Part shown: positions 1-9,209 of the stretch, piece after piece
Layout: every line of letters starts with the position of its first letter
Numbering within the stretch: the stretch's first letter is position 1
Assembly: GCF_001898175.1 (NCBI RefSeq)
Contig: NZ_MKTH01000013.1
Coordinates: forward strand, 499,051 to 563,050
Length of the DNA: 64,000 nt
Reading direction: 5' to 3'
Origin: Cellulomonas sp. 73-92
GTDB taxonomy: Bacteria > Actinomycetota > Actinomycetes > Actinomycetales > Cellulomonadaceae
Program-made: the position numbers and the translations under genes
Notes under the pieces: model-generated
The model's input: the letters and a program-made list of their open reading frames with translations, nothing else
Database searches by the model: none
What the model was told of the DNA's origin: nothing

Positions 1-139
1 GCTGGGCCTGTGAGGACCGCAATGAAGCCCCTCGTCCGTCGTTCGTGCGACGGGGTGGACGTCGCCGTCGCCCCGCGTCGGCGTCGTCCAGGAGCCGGTC
101 CTCGAGGCTCGGTCCACTCCTCGCACCCGGACGCGCACA
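1..139. other. Upstream region of the PFOR-like gene, no gene seen
   Basis: I see no convincing coding region or tRNA here. It should carry the promoter of the PFOR-like gene, but I cannot pick out a clear -35/-10 pair, and no Shine-Dalgarno sequence is obvious before the GTG at 140. The end of an upstream gene may lie outside the window. Confidence 0.4.
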
Positions 140-3100
140 GTGACTGCTGATCAGCCCAAGTACCCCGGCCTCCCGGACGTCATCAACGGGAACGGCGCCG
201 TGGCTCACGTGATGAAGCACGTGTGCGGCGGAGTCATCGGATACCCCATCACCCCCTCGACCGAGATCGTCGAGACCTTCGAGGCCGCCCGCGCCGAGGG
301 CCAGCTGAACGTCTGGGGCAAGCACGCGTTCTTCGTCGAGGCGGAGGGTGAGCACTCGGCGCAGAGCGGCGCGCTGGGCGCCGCGCTCACGGGCGGGAAC
401 TTCATCTCGAACGCCTCGTCGAGCCAGGGCATCCTCTACGCCCTCGAGTCGCACTACGTCACCGTGGGCAAGAAGATCGGCGGCTTCGTGCTGCAGGTCG
501 CGGCCCGCGTGGTGTCCAAGCACTCGCTCAACGTCATGGCCGGGCACGACGACATCTACTCGCTGCTGCCGGCCGGCTACACCGTCCTGTTCGGGTCCAA
601 CCCGCAGGAGGCCTCCGACCTCGCGGCGATCGCGTACCGCACGTCGTCCCTGTCGCTGATCCCGGTCGCGAACACGTTCGACGGCTTCGCCACCAGCCAC
701 GTGATGAGCGAGGTGCTGCTGCCGGAGCCCGAGCTGCTCAAGGAGTACCTGGGCGACCCGGCCGGTCGCATCGCGTCCCCGACGGTGGCGCAGGAGATCC
801 TCTTCGGCGCCAAGGGCCGCGTGTTCCAGCTCGGTCAGTACCTCGACCGTCACGCCGCGGACTTCGCGCCCGACGACCTCGCCGCGCTCCGCGCCCAGCT
901 CGCCGCCAAGGCCGACGCGATCGAGGCCGACGACGAGGGTGCGCTCGTCGCCGAGACCACCACGTGGGTGCCCGAGGACCTGCGGGCGCAATGGCGCCGC
1001 GCGTGGGTGAACGCGTGGGCGAAGGGCACGCGCCAGCTGGTGCCGGCGCTCGTCGACCCGCACAACCCCGGCCTGACCGGCCCGGTGCAGAACCAGCCCG
1101 ACTTCCAGGCCGGCGCGGTGGACCACCGCACGCACTTCGTCTCCGCGGTGCCTGGGCTGGCCCGCCAGGCGATGGCCGAGTACGCCGAGCTGACCGGCCG
1201 CGAGTACAAGCCCGTCATGGCGTACGGCTGCGAGGACGCCGACTACGTCATGGTCGGCCTCGGCTCGATCACCGACGACGTCCGCGCCGTGCTGCCCTAC
1301 CTGCGCTCGCAGGGACTCAAGGTCGGCGTCGTCTCCGTCAAGATCCTGCAGCCGTTCCCCGAGGCCGAGCTCGTCGAGGCGCTGAAGACGGCCAAGGCCG
1401 TCACGGTCCTCGAGCGGTCCGACGACACCGCGCTGACCCGCCTGGTGACGCAGTCGCTGTTCCGGGCCCGCGCCAACGCGAGCAACCCCGGCGAGTTCCC
1501 GGGCATCCCGGCGCTGGCGACCAGCCCGCGCCTGACGACGGCGATCTACGGCCTCGGCGGTCACGACGTGCAGCCGCGCCACATGGTCGCCGCGTTCAAG
1601 AACATGGTGTCGCCGACCGGCGCCCCGCTCGTCTACATCGGCTCGCAGTTCTTCAGCGACGCCGCGTCGGGCGAGCTCGCCGCCGTCCAGGACCGTCTGC
1701 GCGCCGCGTACCCCGAGACCGAGCTCATGGCCCTGACCACCGAGGCCAACCCGCAGGTGCTGCCGGACGAGGCGCTGCGCATCCGGTTCCACTCGGTCGG
1801 CGGCTACGGCACCATCGCCACCGGCAAGCTGCTCACCGACATCCTCGCCGGCGTCCTGGGCATGTACTCGAAGTCGGCGCCGAAGTACGGCTCGGAGAAG
1901 TCCGGGGCGGCCACCAACTTCTACATCACGCTCTCGCCGGAGCCGGTGCTGCTCACCAACGCCGAGCTCGAGGACGTCGAGGTCGTCATCTCCCCGGACC
2001 ACAAGGCGTTCATCCACACGAACCCGCTCAAGGGCCTGGCGGTCGGCGGCACGTTCATCATGCAGTCGGACCTCGAGCCGATCGACGTGTGGCGCAGCCT
2101 GCCGGCGCACGCGCGGCGCACCATCCGCGAGAAGCACATCACCTTCCTGGTGATGGACGCGTTCCGGGTGGCCAAGGTGCACGCACCGAAGCCCGAGCTC
2201 GAGACCCGCATGATGGGCATCGCGTTCATCGGTGCGGTCGTCGGCTACGTCGACCGGGTGTCCAAGGGCGCCTCGCGCGACGCGATCCTCGAGAAGGTGC
2301 GCCACGAGCTGACGAAGAAGTTCGGCCGCAAGGGCGACGCGATCGTCAACTCCAACATGGCGGTCATCACCGACGCCATCGCGGCGATCACCCCGATCGA
2401 CTACGAGGCCGACGAGTTCGTCGCCGTCGACGCCGAGCCGGCCGCCGTCCGCACCCGGACCGTGGCGCTGTCCGCGTCGATGTGCCCGGTCGCGGCCGAG
2501 CCGCGCGCCACGGCGCTCTTCGACCCGGCCTACTACGAGGACCTCGCCGCCCGCCCGTTCCGTGAGGGCACCATCGGCGAGTCGCCGGTGCTCCCCGGCG
2601 CCGGCCTGTTCATGCCGGTCGGCACGGGCGTCAACAAGGACAAGGGCATCTTCCGGCGCAGCGTGCCGGTGTTCGACCCGACCGCCTGCACCGGCTGCCT
2701 CGAGTGCGGCATCGCCTGCCCCGACGCGGCGATCCCGAACACGCTCCACGAGATCCACGACCTCGTGCTGACGGCCATCGGCCAGGTGGACGCCCCCGAG
2801 CCGCAGCGCGAGGCGCTGCGTGCCGTGGCCTACACCTGGTCGGAGCGGATCCGGCAGGAGTTCCGGGCGGACGCCGACGCGACGTCGCTCGCGGCGGTCG
2901 CCGCCACGGCGGTCCCGGACACCGACGAGCGGGCGCTCGCCCGCTACGCCGACGCGGTCGTCGCGCAGCTCGCGGCCTTCCCGGTGGCGCGCACGCGTCC
3001 GTTCTTCGACGCGATGGAGAAGCAGACGCCGGGCACCGGCGCGCTGTTCTCGGCGGTCGTCGACCCGTGGAAGTGCACCGGCTGCCTCCAGTGCGTCGAC

Positions 3101-5125
3101 GTCTGCGGCCCGCACGCGCTGACCGCCGCCGAGCAGGACGACAACCTCCTCGACATGCTCGAGCAGCGGTTCGAGACGATGGCCGCCCTGCCCAACACGC
3201 CGAAGCGGTTCGTCGCCGACGCCGTGACGCCCGAGGGCGACGTCAAGCGCATGGTCCTCGACCACGCGAACTACTACGCGATGACCGGTGGCCACGGCGC
3301 CTGCCGCGGCTGCGGCGAGGTCACCGCGGTCCGCCTGATGACGGCGATGTCCAAGGCGCTCGGCGAGGAGCGCAAGCGCTCGCACGTCGCCGAGCTGGAG
3401 CAGGCCATCGCGCAGCTGACGGCCAAGCTCGACACGGTCGAGGACGCGGCGCGCCGCAAGCACCTCGGCCAGCTCGTCGTCGAGCTCGACAAGGCGCTGT
3501 ACCTCTACGAGGGCGGCCCCACCGGCACCGGCCCGGCGTCGACGGTCATCGCGAACTCGACCGGCTGCTCGTCGGTCTACGCCTCGACGATGCCGTTCCA
3601 GCCGTACCTCGACCCGTGGGTCAACAGCCTGTTCCAGGACGCGCAGCCGCTCGCGGTCGGCATCTACGAGGGCCTCGCCAGCCAGCTCGTCCCGGAGGTC
3701 CGGGCGCTGCGCGACGCGAAGCTCGAGCTGGCCGACGCCTACGACCCCGCCGTGCACGGCAAGGCCGGCGCGACGTTGACGTGGCACGAGTTCACGCCCG
3801 ACGAGCTGGCGCTGCTGCCGAACATCCTGACGATCGGCGGCGACGGTGCGTCGTACGACATCGGCTTCGGCGCGATGTCCCGCGTGCTGACCAGCGGCAC
3901 CCCGATCAAGGCCCTGGTGCTCGACACGGGCGGCTACTCCAACACCGGCGGGCAGGCGTCGACGGCCAGCCTCACCGGCCAGGACGCCGACCTGGCGCGC
4001 TACGGCAAGGCCCACGCGGGCAAGCGCGAGGTGCGCAAGGAGATGGGCGTCATCGCGGCGTTCCACCCGAACGTCTTCGTCGCGACGACCGCCACGGCGC
4101 TGCACGGGCACTTCCTCGGCGCGGCGATGAGCATGCTCGGGTACCGCGAGGGCGCGGCGCTCATGGAGATCTACGCCCCCTGCGGCACGGAGAACGGGAT
4201 CCCCGAGGACCTGTCGAACCGCCGCTCGCGGCTCGCGGTCGAGAGCCGGGTCAGCCCGCTGTTCGTGCACGACCCGCGCCAGGGCTCGACGCTGCCGGAG
4301 CGGTTCAACCTCGACGGCAACCCCGACGTCGACAAGCTGTGGACCAGCTCGACGCTGGAGTACGTCGACGAGAGCGGCAACCTGCAGCTCATGCAGACCC
4401 CGCTGACGCCGGCCGAGTTCGCGCTCGGCGAGGTCCGCTTCGCCAAGCAGTTCAAGAAGCTGAAGGGCGCCGACGAGGCCACGCTCGTCCCGATCGCCGA
4501 GTTCGTCGAGCTGTCGGACGAGGCCCGGGTCGGCAAGGTCCCCTTCGTCTACGCGACGGACGACGACAAGCACCTCATCAAGGTCGCCTGCCAGCCGGCC
4601 ATCGTCACGCTCGTCGAGGACCGCAAGCACCACTGGCAGACGCTGCAGTACCTCGCCGGCTTCGGCGAGGCGCGCCTGACGGCGGAGCACAAGGCCGAGC
4701 TGGCCGACATGACCGCCAGGTACGCGGCGGCGTCCACCGCGCGTGAGGCGTCGCTCGACGAGATCGCCGCGGCGATGGCCGAGCTGGCCGCGTCGTCGGC
4801 GGCCCCGGCGAGCATGCCGGCGTTCTCGTTCGGCGGCGGCGCCCCGGCGGCCTCGGCCGCCCCGGCCCCGGCCGCGGCGGCGACGGCGGTGGCGGACAGG
4901 CCGATCTGGCTCGACCCGGCCGACGAGGCCAAGTGCAACGACTGCGGCACCTGCTACCAGGAGCTGCCGGCGCTGTTCGAGAAGGCGACCATCGTCGTCG
5001 ACGGGCAGGCACGGGTCGTCGGCCGCATGAAGGCGGGTGCGCTGGACGGCTTCGAGGTCACCCCGGAGATCGCCAAGCGGATCGCCCGGGTCAAGTCCAC
5101 CTGCGACGCGGAGATCATCCACTGA
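140..5125 (+). CDS. Pyruvate:ferredoxin oxidoreductase-like multidomain 2-oxoacid oxidoreductase
   Basis: A 1661-residue protein, well above the roughly 1200 residues of ordinary single-chain PFOR. The family oxidises a 2-oxoacid plus CoA to acyl-CoA and CO2 and reduces ferredoxin. In order I see an alpha-type domain with GYPITPSTE near residue 33, a gamma-type domain (GGYGTIATGKLL, about 555), a two-cluster ferredoxin region (C850, C853, C856, C860 and C979, C982, C985, C989), and a beta-type domain with CRGCGE at 1055 and the thiamine diphosphate motif GGDGASYDIG at 1233 followed by YSNTGGQAS. An Ala/Pro-rich linker then leads to an extra C-terminal ferredoxin-like module with C1599, C1602, C1605 and C1655. 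The start is GTG; the stop overlaps the next ATG as TGATG, so the two genes are translationally coupled. Pyruvate as substrate is inferred; another 2-oxoacid is possible. Confidence 0.88.
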   Translation: MTADQPKYPGLPDVINGNGAVAHVMKHVCGGVIGYPITPSTEIVETFEAARAEGQLNVWGKHAFFVEAEGEHSAQSGALGAALTGGNFISNASSSQGILYALESHYVTVGKKIGGFVLQVAARVVSKHSLNVMAGHDDIYSLLPAGYTVLFGSNPQEASDLAAIAYRTSSLSLIPVANTFDGFATSHVMSEVLLPEPELLKEYLGDPAGRIASPTVAQEILFGAKGRVFQLGQYLDRHAADFAPDDLAALRAQLAAKADAIEADDEGALVAETTTWVPEDLRAQWRRAWVNAWAKGTRQLVPALVDPHNPGLTGPVQNQPDFQAGAVDHRTHFVSAVPGLARQAMAEYAELTGREYKPVMAYGCEDADYVMVGLGSITDDVRAVLPYLRSQGLKVGVVSVKILQPFPEAELVEALKTAKAVTVLERSDDTALTRLVTQSLFRARANASNPGEFPGIPALATSPRLTTAIYGLGGHDVQPRHMVAAFKNMVSPTGAPLVYIGSQFFSDAASGELAAVQDRLRAAYPETELMALTTEANPQVLPDEALRIRFHSVGGYGTIATGKLLTDILAGVLGMYSKSAPKYGSEKSGAATNFYITLSPEPVLLTNAELEDVEVVISPDHKAFIHTNPLKGLAVGGTFIMQSDLEPIDVWRSLPAHARRTIREKHITFLVMDAFRVAKVHAPKPELETRMMGIAFIGAVVGYVDRVSKGASRDAILEKVRHELTKKFGRKGDAIVNSNMAVITDAIAAITPIDYEADEFVAVDAEPAAVRTRTVALSASMCPVAAEPRATALFDPAYYEDLAARPFREGTIGESPVLPGAGLFMPVGTGVNKDKGIFRRSVPVFDPTACTGCLECGIACPDAAIPNTLHEIHDLVLTAIGQVDAPEPQREALRAVAYTWSERIRQEFRADADATSLAAVAATAVPDTDERALARYADAVVAQLAAFPVARTRPFFDAMEKQTPGTGALFSAVVDPWKCTGCLQCVDVCGPHALTAAEQDDNLLDMLEQRFETMAALPNTPKRFVADAVTPEGDVKRMVLDHANYYAMTGGHGACRGCGEVTAVRLMTAMSKALGEERKRSHVAELEQAIAQLTAKLDTVEDAARRKHLGQLVVELDKALYLYEGGPTGTGPASTVIANSTGCSSVYASTMPFQPYLDPWVNSLFQDAQPLAVGIYEGLASQLVPEVRALRDAKLELADAYDPAVHGKAGATLTWHEFTPDELALLPNILTIGGDGASYDIGFGAMSRVLTSGTPIKALVLDTGGYSNTGGQASTASLTGQDADLARYGKAHAGKREVRKEMGVIAAFHPNVFVATTATALHGHFLGAAMSMLGYREGAALMEIYAPCGTENGIPEDLSNRRSRLAVESRVSPLFVHDPRQGSTLPERFNLDGNPDVDKLWTSSTLEYVDESGNLQLMQTPLTPAEFALGEVRFAKQFKKLKGADEATLVPIAEFVELSDEARVGKVPFVYATDDDKHLIKVACQPAIVTLVEDRKHHWQTLQYLAGFGEARLTAEHKAELADMTARYAAASTAREASLDEIAAAMAELAASSAAPASMPAFSFGGGAPAASAAPAPAAAATAVADRPIWLDPADEAKCNDCGTCYQELPALFEKATIVVDGQARVVGRMKAGALDGFEVTPEIAKRIARVKSTCDAEIIH

Positions 5126-7953
5126 TGAGCACCGACACGCCTGCACGCCCGGCCGGCCAGGACGACGTCCTGCGCTGGGTCGGGGCACGCACCGCCCTCG
5201 ACGCCACGCGCGAGGAGGTGGAGACGCTCAACGCCACGAAGGGCGTCTCCACCTTCCGGAACCAGCTCGACCTGCTCGAGCGCCGCCTCGTCGCCGACCC
5301 GCGCACGTTCCGTGACATGTTCATCGCGGACGGCATGGCGGCGGTCGCGTGGGAGTTCCGCCAGAGCGAGCTGTCGCACGACTTCGTCGTGCGCCTGTGG
5401 GACATGCTCCTGCGGGACGACGACGTGTCGACGGTGCTCATGCGGTTCATCTGGGACCTGCCGCTCGGCAAGAAGCGCCTGTTCATCAAGGCGATCGACA
5501 CCCACCTGTCCGACCGCTACCCGATGTTCGAGGGCCTGTCGAACGACTGGCCGGCGGGGAGCACCATCCCGCCGTACATCCGTGAGGCCGACGACCGGGC
5601 CGAGGACTTCGGCCTGGTGAACAAGGGCTACCTCGGGTACATGGACCTCGGGTTCACCCGGCGGGACATCGACCTGCTCGTCTGGCTCGAGGCGATCCGC
5701 GACAAGCAGTGCGCCGACGCGCCCTGCGAGCTCGGCGTGTTCCTCGAGGCCCACAAGCCGCCGAAGTACGGCTGCCCGGTGAAGATCCACATCCCCGTGA
5801 TGATGGAGCTCATCGGGACCGGGCGGTTCCAGGAGGCGCTCGAGCTGCTCCAGTCGTGCAACCCGCTGCCGGACGTCACCGGACGCGTCTGCCCGCAGGA
5901 GCTGCAGTGCCAGGCCGCGTGCCTGCACAAGACCTCGATGTCGATCGGCCAGCTCGAGTGGTTCCTGCCCGAGCGCGACAAGCTCGTCAACCCGGACGGC
6001 GACACCGCGCGGTTCGCCTCGTACCCGAACCCGTGGACCATGGCGGCCAAGCCGCCGGTGGCGATCGTCGGCTCGGGCCCGTCCGGCCTCATCAACGCCT
6101 ACCTCCTGGCGGCCGAGGGCTTCCCGGTCACCGTGTTCGAGGCGTTCCACGAGCTCGGCGGCGTGCTGCGCTACGGCATCCCCGAGTTCCGTCTGCCGAA
6201 CGAGTTGATCGACGACGTGGTGCGGAAGATCCGCCTGCTCGGCGGCCGCTTCGTGACCAACTTCGTCGTCGGCAAGACGGCGTCGCTGCAGGACCTGCGT
6301 GACGCGGGCTTCTGGAAGATCTTCGTCGGCACCGGCGCGGGCCTCCCGATGTTCATGAACATCCCGGGCGAGCACCTGCTCAACGTCATGTCGGCGAACG
6401 AGTTCCTCACGCGCGTCAACCTCATGCACGCCAACTGGGAGGACCAGGAGACGCCGCTGCCCTTCGTGGCCGGCAAGAACGTCCTGGTCATCGGTGGCGG
6501 CAACACCGCGATGGACGCGGCGCGCACGTCGCGCCGGCTCGGCGGCAACGTGACGATCGTCTACCGGCGCACCCGCGCCGAGATGCCCGCCCGTGTCGAG
6601 GAGCTGGAGCACGCGCTCGAGGAGGGCATCCACCTGCTGCCGCTGCGGTCGCCGTCGGAGTTCCTCGGCGACACCAACACCGGCTTCGTCAAGGCGGCGA
6701 CGCTCGACGTCATGGAGCTCGGCGAGCCGGACGCGTCCGGCCGTCGTCGTCCCTCCTCGACGGGTCGCACCGAGCAGGTCGAGGCCGACCTGGTGATCAT
6801 GGCGCTCGGCAACTCGTCGAACCCGATCATCAAGGACTCCGAGCCGCGGCTGGAGACCTCGAAGTGGGGGACGCTCAACCTGGCGGAGTCCGGGTCGCAG
6901 CAGACCACGCTGGAGGGCATCTACTCCGGCGGCGACGCGACCCGCGGCGGGTCCACCGCGATCAACGCGGCCGGAGACGGCCAGGCGGCGGCGCGCGAGA
7001 TCCTCGGCGACATCGACGTGCCGACGGCGGACGTCAAGCGGATGGTCAAGTCGGCGAAGAAGTACACCGACATGGCCGCCTCCGACTGCGTCATCCTCAC
7101 CAAGCGGAACCTCTCGCCGGGCATCGAGGAGCTCGTCGTCCGGGCGCCGGTCATCGCCAGGTCCGCCCAGGCGGGCCAGTTCGTCCGCGTGTTCCCGCGC
7201 GTGGGCGGCGAGCTCATCCCGCTGACCCTGGCGGACTGGGACGCCGAGGCGGGCACCATCTGCCTCGTCGTGCAGGCCATGGGTGTCAGCTCGATCGAGA
7301 TCAACGCGATGAAGCCGGGCGACGTGCTCGCGGGCATCGCCGGCCCGCTGGGCCGGCCGTCCGAGCTGCACCGCTACGCGGACGACCAGACCGTGGTGTT
7401 CACCGCGGGCGGCCTCGGCCTGCCCCCGGTGCACCCGATCATGCGCGAGCACCTGCGGCTCGGGAACCACGTCACGCTCATCGCGGGCTTCCGGTCCAAG
7501 GAGCTCATGTTCTGGACGGGCGAGGACGAGCGCGTCCCGGCCCTGCAGGCGGAGTTCGGCGACCAGCTCGAGGTGGTCTACGCGACGAACGACGGCTCCT
7601 ACGGCGTCGAGGGCTTCGTCACCAAGCCGCTGCAGGACATGCTCGAGGCCGGGCGCGAGATCGCCGAGGTCATCACCATCGGCCCGCCGATGATGATGCG
7701 CGGCGTCTCCGACCTCACCAAGCTCTACGGCGTGCACACCGTCGCCTCGCTGAACTCGATCATGGTCGACGCGACCGGCATGTGCGGCGCGTGCATGGTG
7801 CCCGTCGTGATCGAGGACAAGCTGGTCCGCAAGCACGCGTGCATCGACGGGCCGGAGATCGACTCGCACACCATCGACTGGGACAAGTTCCTGCCGAGGT
7901 TCGGCCTGTTCAAGGCCCAGGAGCAGGCCGCTCGGGCGCGGCACGGGCTGTAG
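5125..7953 (+). CDS. Fused NfnB-NfnA-like NAD(P)H/ferredoxin flavoprotein oxidoreductase
   Basis: A 942-residue fusion. Residues 1 to about 190 are a helical region I do not recognise. A GltD-type iron-sulfur region follows (cysteines from about 196 to 270, including C245 and VCPQELQCQAAC), then an FAD Rossmann motif VGSGPSG near 314 and an NAD(P) motif VIGGGNTAMDA near 454. From about 640 onward there is a ferredoxin-NADP reductase-type module ending in a 2Fe-2S site with MVDATGMCGAC (C887, C890) and C906. The Asp in place of the first Cys matches NfnA, whose 2Fe-2S cluster uses an Asp ligand. Nfn enzymes couple ferredoxin and NADH oxidation to NADP+ reduction by flavin bifurcation. The one-base overlap with the PFOR-like gene implies that PFOR-derived ferredoxin is its partner. 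An ordinary sulfide-dehydrogenase or GltD-like role is the alternative. Confidence 0.82.
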   Translation: MSTDTPARPAGQDDVLRWVGARTALDATREEVETLNATKGVSTFRNQLDLLERRLVADPRTFRDMFIADGMAAVAWEFRQSELSHDFVVRLWDMLLRDDDVSTVLMRFIWDLPLGKKRLFIKAIDTHLSDRYPMFEGLSNDWPAGSTIPPYIREADDRAEDFGLVNKGYLGYMDLGFTRRDIDLLVWLEAIRDKQCADAPCELGVFLEAHKPPKYGCPVKIHIPVMMELIGTGRFQEALELLQSCNPLPDVTGRVCPQELQCQAACLHKTSMSIGQLEWFLPERDKLVNPDGDTARFASYPNPWTMAAKPPVAIVGSGPSGLINAYLLAAEGFPVTVFEAFHELGGVLRYGIPEFRLPNELIDDVVRKIRLLGGRFVTNFVVGKTASLQDLRDAGFWKIFVGTGAGLPMFMNIPGEHLLNVMSANEFLTRVNLMHANWEDQETPLPFVAGKNVLVIGGGNTAMDAARTSRRLGGNVTIVYRRTRAEMPARVEELEHALEEGIHLLPLRSPSEFLGDTNTGFVKAATLDVMELGEPDASGRRRPSSTGRTEQVEADLVIMALGNSSNPIIKDSEPRLETSKWGTLNLAESGSQQTTLEGIYSGGDATRGGSTAINAAGDGQAAAREILGDIDVPTADVKRMVKSAKKYTDMAASDCVILTKRNLSPGIEELVVRAPVIARSAQAGQFVRVFPRVGGELIPLTLADWDAEAGTICLVVQAMGVSSIEINAMKPGDVLAGIAGPLGRPSELHRYADDQTVVFTAGGLGLPPVHPIMREHLRLGNHVTLIAGFRSKELMFWTGEDERVPALQAEFGDQLEVVYATNDGSYGVEGFVTKPLQDMLEAGREIAEVITIGPPMMMRGVSDLTKLYGVHTVASLNSIMVDATGMCGACMVPVVIEDKLVRKHACIDGPEIDSHTIDWDKFLPRFGLFKAQEQAARARHGL

Positions 7954-7970
7954 CGCGCCGCACCCCTCGT

Positions 7971-8003
7971 CGGCGCCGGCCGGGACTCGTCCCGTCGGCG
8001 CCG
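7971..8003 (+). terminator. Hairpin after the PFOR/Nfn operon
   Basis: Two nested arms pair: outer CGGCGCCG at 7971-7978 with 7996-8003, and inner CGGGA with TCCCG around a CTCG loop. It begins 17 bases after the Nfn stop. There is no clear T-run, as is common in high-GC actinobacteria. Confidence 0.6.
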
Positions 8004-8144
8004 GCGTGCGTCACCCCCATGACTGCATTTTCCTGAGCTTCCCGTCGTGATTCGCGACCCAGAGTTCAGCAAAGTCGGGGCGCCCGCGCCGCGCTGCGTG
8101 CGCCGCGGAGCGGACGCGCGACGGGCGGTCGGCGTCGTGCCCGG

Positions 8145-8477
8145 CTACGCCTGCGCCGCGGCCACCGCAACGGTGCGCGGGTCGCCGGTGGCGTCCGTGA
8201 CCGCGCGGATACCCATCGTCGCGAGCATGCGCGCCATCGGTGGGCCCATGTGCCCGGTGGCGACCACCTGCACGCCGTTCTCCCTGAGGAACCGGACGAC
8301 GCGCGCGTGGTGCGAGCCCTCGGTGCCCTCGTCGTGCGCCAGGTCCCACCGCACGTCGTGCTCAGCCCAGTCGGTGATCGTCCCGTCGTCGACGGTCGCG
8401 AGCGCGATGCGCTGCGCCTTGCCCCACCCCCCGCCGACCTGCGGACCGACCAGGGACAGCGCGACGACGGTGCTCAT
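8145..8477 (-). CDS. NifX/NifB-type (dinitrogenase FeMo-cofactor fold) small protein
   Basis: A 110-residue protein starting MSTVVALSLVG, with GGGWGKA near residue 17 in the place of the GxxSxHFGxA segment of this fold, and a late ATGHMGPPMARML segment typical of the family. The fold binds iron-sulfur or Fe-Mo precursors in nitrogen fixers, but stand-alone versions are widespread in non-fixers and mostly uncharacterised. No nitrogenase genes lie nearby. An ATG three codons upstream (8486) is an alternative start. It diverges from the next gene across 69 bases. Confidence 0.6.
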   Translation of the reverse strand: MSTVVALSLVGPQVGGGWGKAQRIALATVDDGTITDWAEHDVRWDLAHDEGTEGSHHARVVRFLRENGVQVVATGHMGPPMARMLATMGIRAVTDATGDPRTVAVAAAQA

Positions 8478-8533
8478 GTGTCCCATGATGCCCGCACCGG
8501 CGGGGGACCCTGACCAGGCCGGGTCCGGGCCGC

Positions 8534-8539
8534 TAGCGT
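8534..8539 (+). promoter_or_regulatory. Leaderless -10 element TAGCGT
   Basis: A TANNNT-type -10 ends seven bases before the ATG at 8547, so the mRNA would start at or next to the start codon. The same geometry recurs across the window. Confidence 0.5.
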
Positions 8540-8546
8540 GCCGGGC

Positions 8547-9170
8547 ATGGTGTGGTGGCAGATCGTCGGCTGGGGCGGGTCCGCGCTCGTCGTCCTCTCG
8601 CTCATGCAGGCGCGCGTGCTCCGGTTCCGGTGGCTCAACCTCGTCGGCTCGGTGCTCGCGACGGCGTACAACGCCGTGTTCGGCATCTGGCCCTTCGTCG
8701 CCATGAACGGCGTCATCGCCGTCATCAACGTCTACTGGCTGCGGCGGCTCGTGAGCGAGCGGCACGACGAGGCCGTCTACGCCGTCGTCGAGCTCGCGCC
8801 CGACGACGCCTACCTCGCCCACGTCATGTCCGTGCACGCCACGGACATCGCGCGGTTCGGATCGGCGGCGCCGTCCTCGGATGCCGGTGGCGGTCGCTTG
8901 GCGTTCCTCGTGGTGCGGGGCGACGAGACCGTGGGAGTCGTCCTCGTCTCCGACCTCGGCGACGGCGTGGGGCACGTCGACCTCGACTGGGTGACGCCCC
9001 GGTTCCGCGACTTCACGCCGGGCGAGTTCGTGTACCGCCAGAGCGGGGTGTTCGCGGCGCGGGGCTTCCGCCGGCTCGTCGCCGCCGGCGGTCCCGAGCA
9101 GTCCGACTACCTCACCCGCGTCGGCTTCGCGGCCACTCCCGAGGGCTGGGTGCGGGAGGTCGCGGCCTGA
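8547..9170 (+). CDS. YgjV-like membrane protein with a C-terminal soluble domain
   Basis: A 207-residue protein. The N-terminal 65 residues hold two or three hydrophobic helices with a WWQIVGWGGSALVVLSL start and WPFVAMNGVIAVINVYWL, resembling the small YgjV-type inner-membrane family. The remaining roughly 130 residues are soluble and recall an acetyltransferase-like fold (GFRRLVAAGG near the end), but I cannot name the domain. The ATG at 8547 is chosen over the GTG at 8538 because of the well-spaced -10. Function unknown. Confidence 0.6.
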   Translation: MVWWQIVGWGGSALVVLSLMQARVLRFRWLNLVGSVLATAYNAVFGIWPFVAMNGVIAVINVYWLRRLVSERHDEAVYAVVELAPDDAYLAHVMSVHATDIARFGSAAPSSDAGGGRLAFLVVRGDETVGVVLVSDLGDGVGHVDLDWVTPRFRDFTPGEFVYRQSGVFAARGFRRLVAAGGPEQSDYLTRVGFAATPEGWVREVAA

Positions 9171-9196
9171 CCGGGCGGCGCGTCGGCGGCGCGGCG

Positions 9197-9202
9197 TAGC
9201 GT
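9197..9202 (+). promoter_or_regulatory. Leaderless -10 element TAGCGT
   Basis: TAGCGT ends seven bases before the GTG at 9210, matching the element in front of 8547 exactly in sequence and spacing. Confidence 0.5.
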
Positions 9203-9209
9203 CGGCGAG

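Noticed and set aside
964..4746. Long plus-strand frames (533 and 680 codons) inside the PFOR-like gene
   Set aside because: Arg/Gly/Ala-rich low-complexity translations without motifs; they are frame shadows of the PFOR-like gene.
4954..7944. Open frame of about 996 codons on the minus strand, opposite the Nfn-like gene
   Set aside because: It is rich in Arg, Val, His and Asp with no recognisable domains and mirrors the codon bias of the real gene. Long antisense frames are expected at this GC content.
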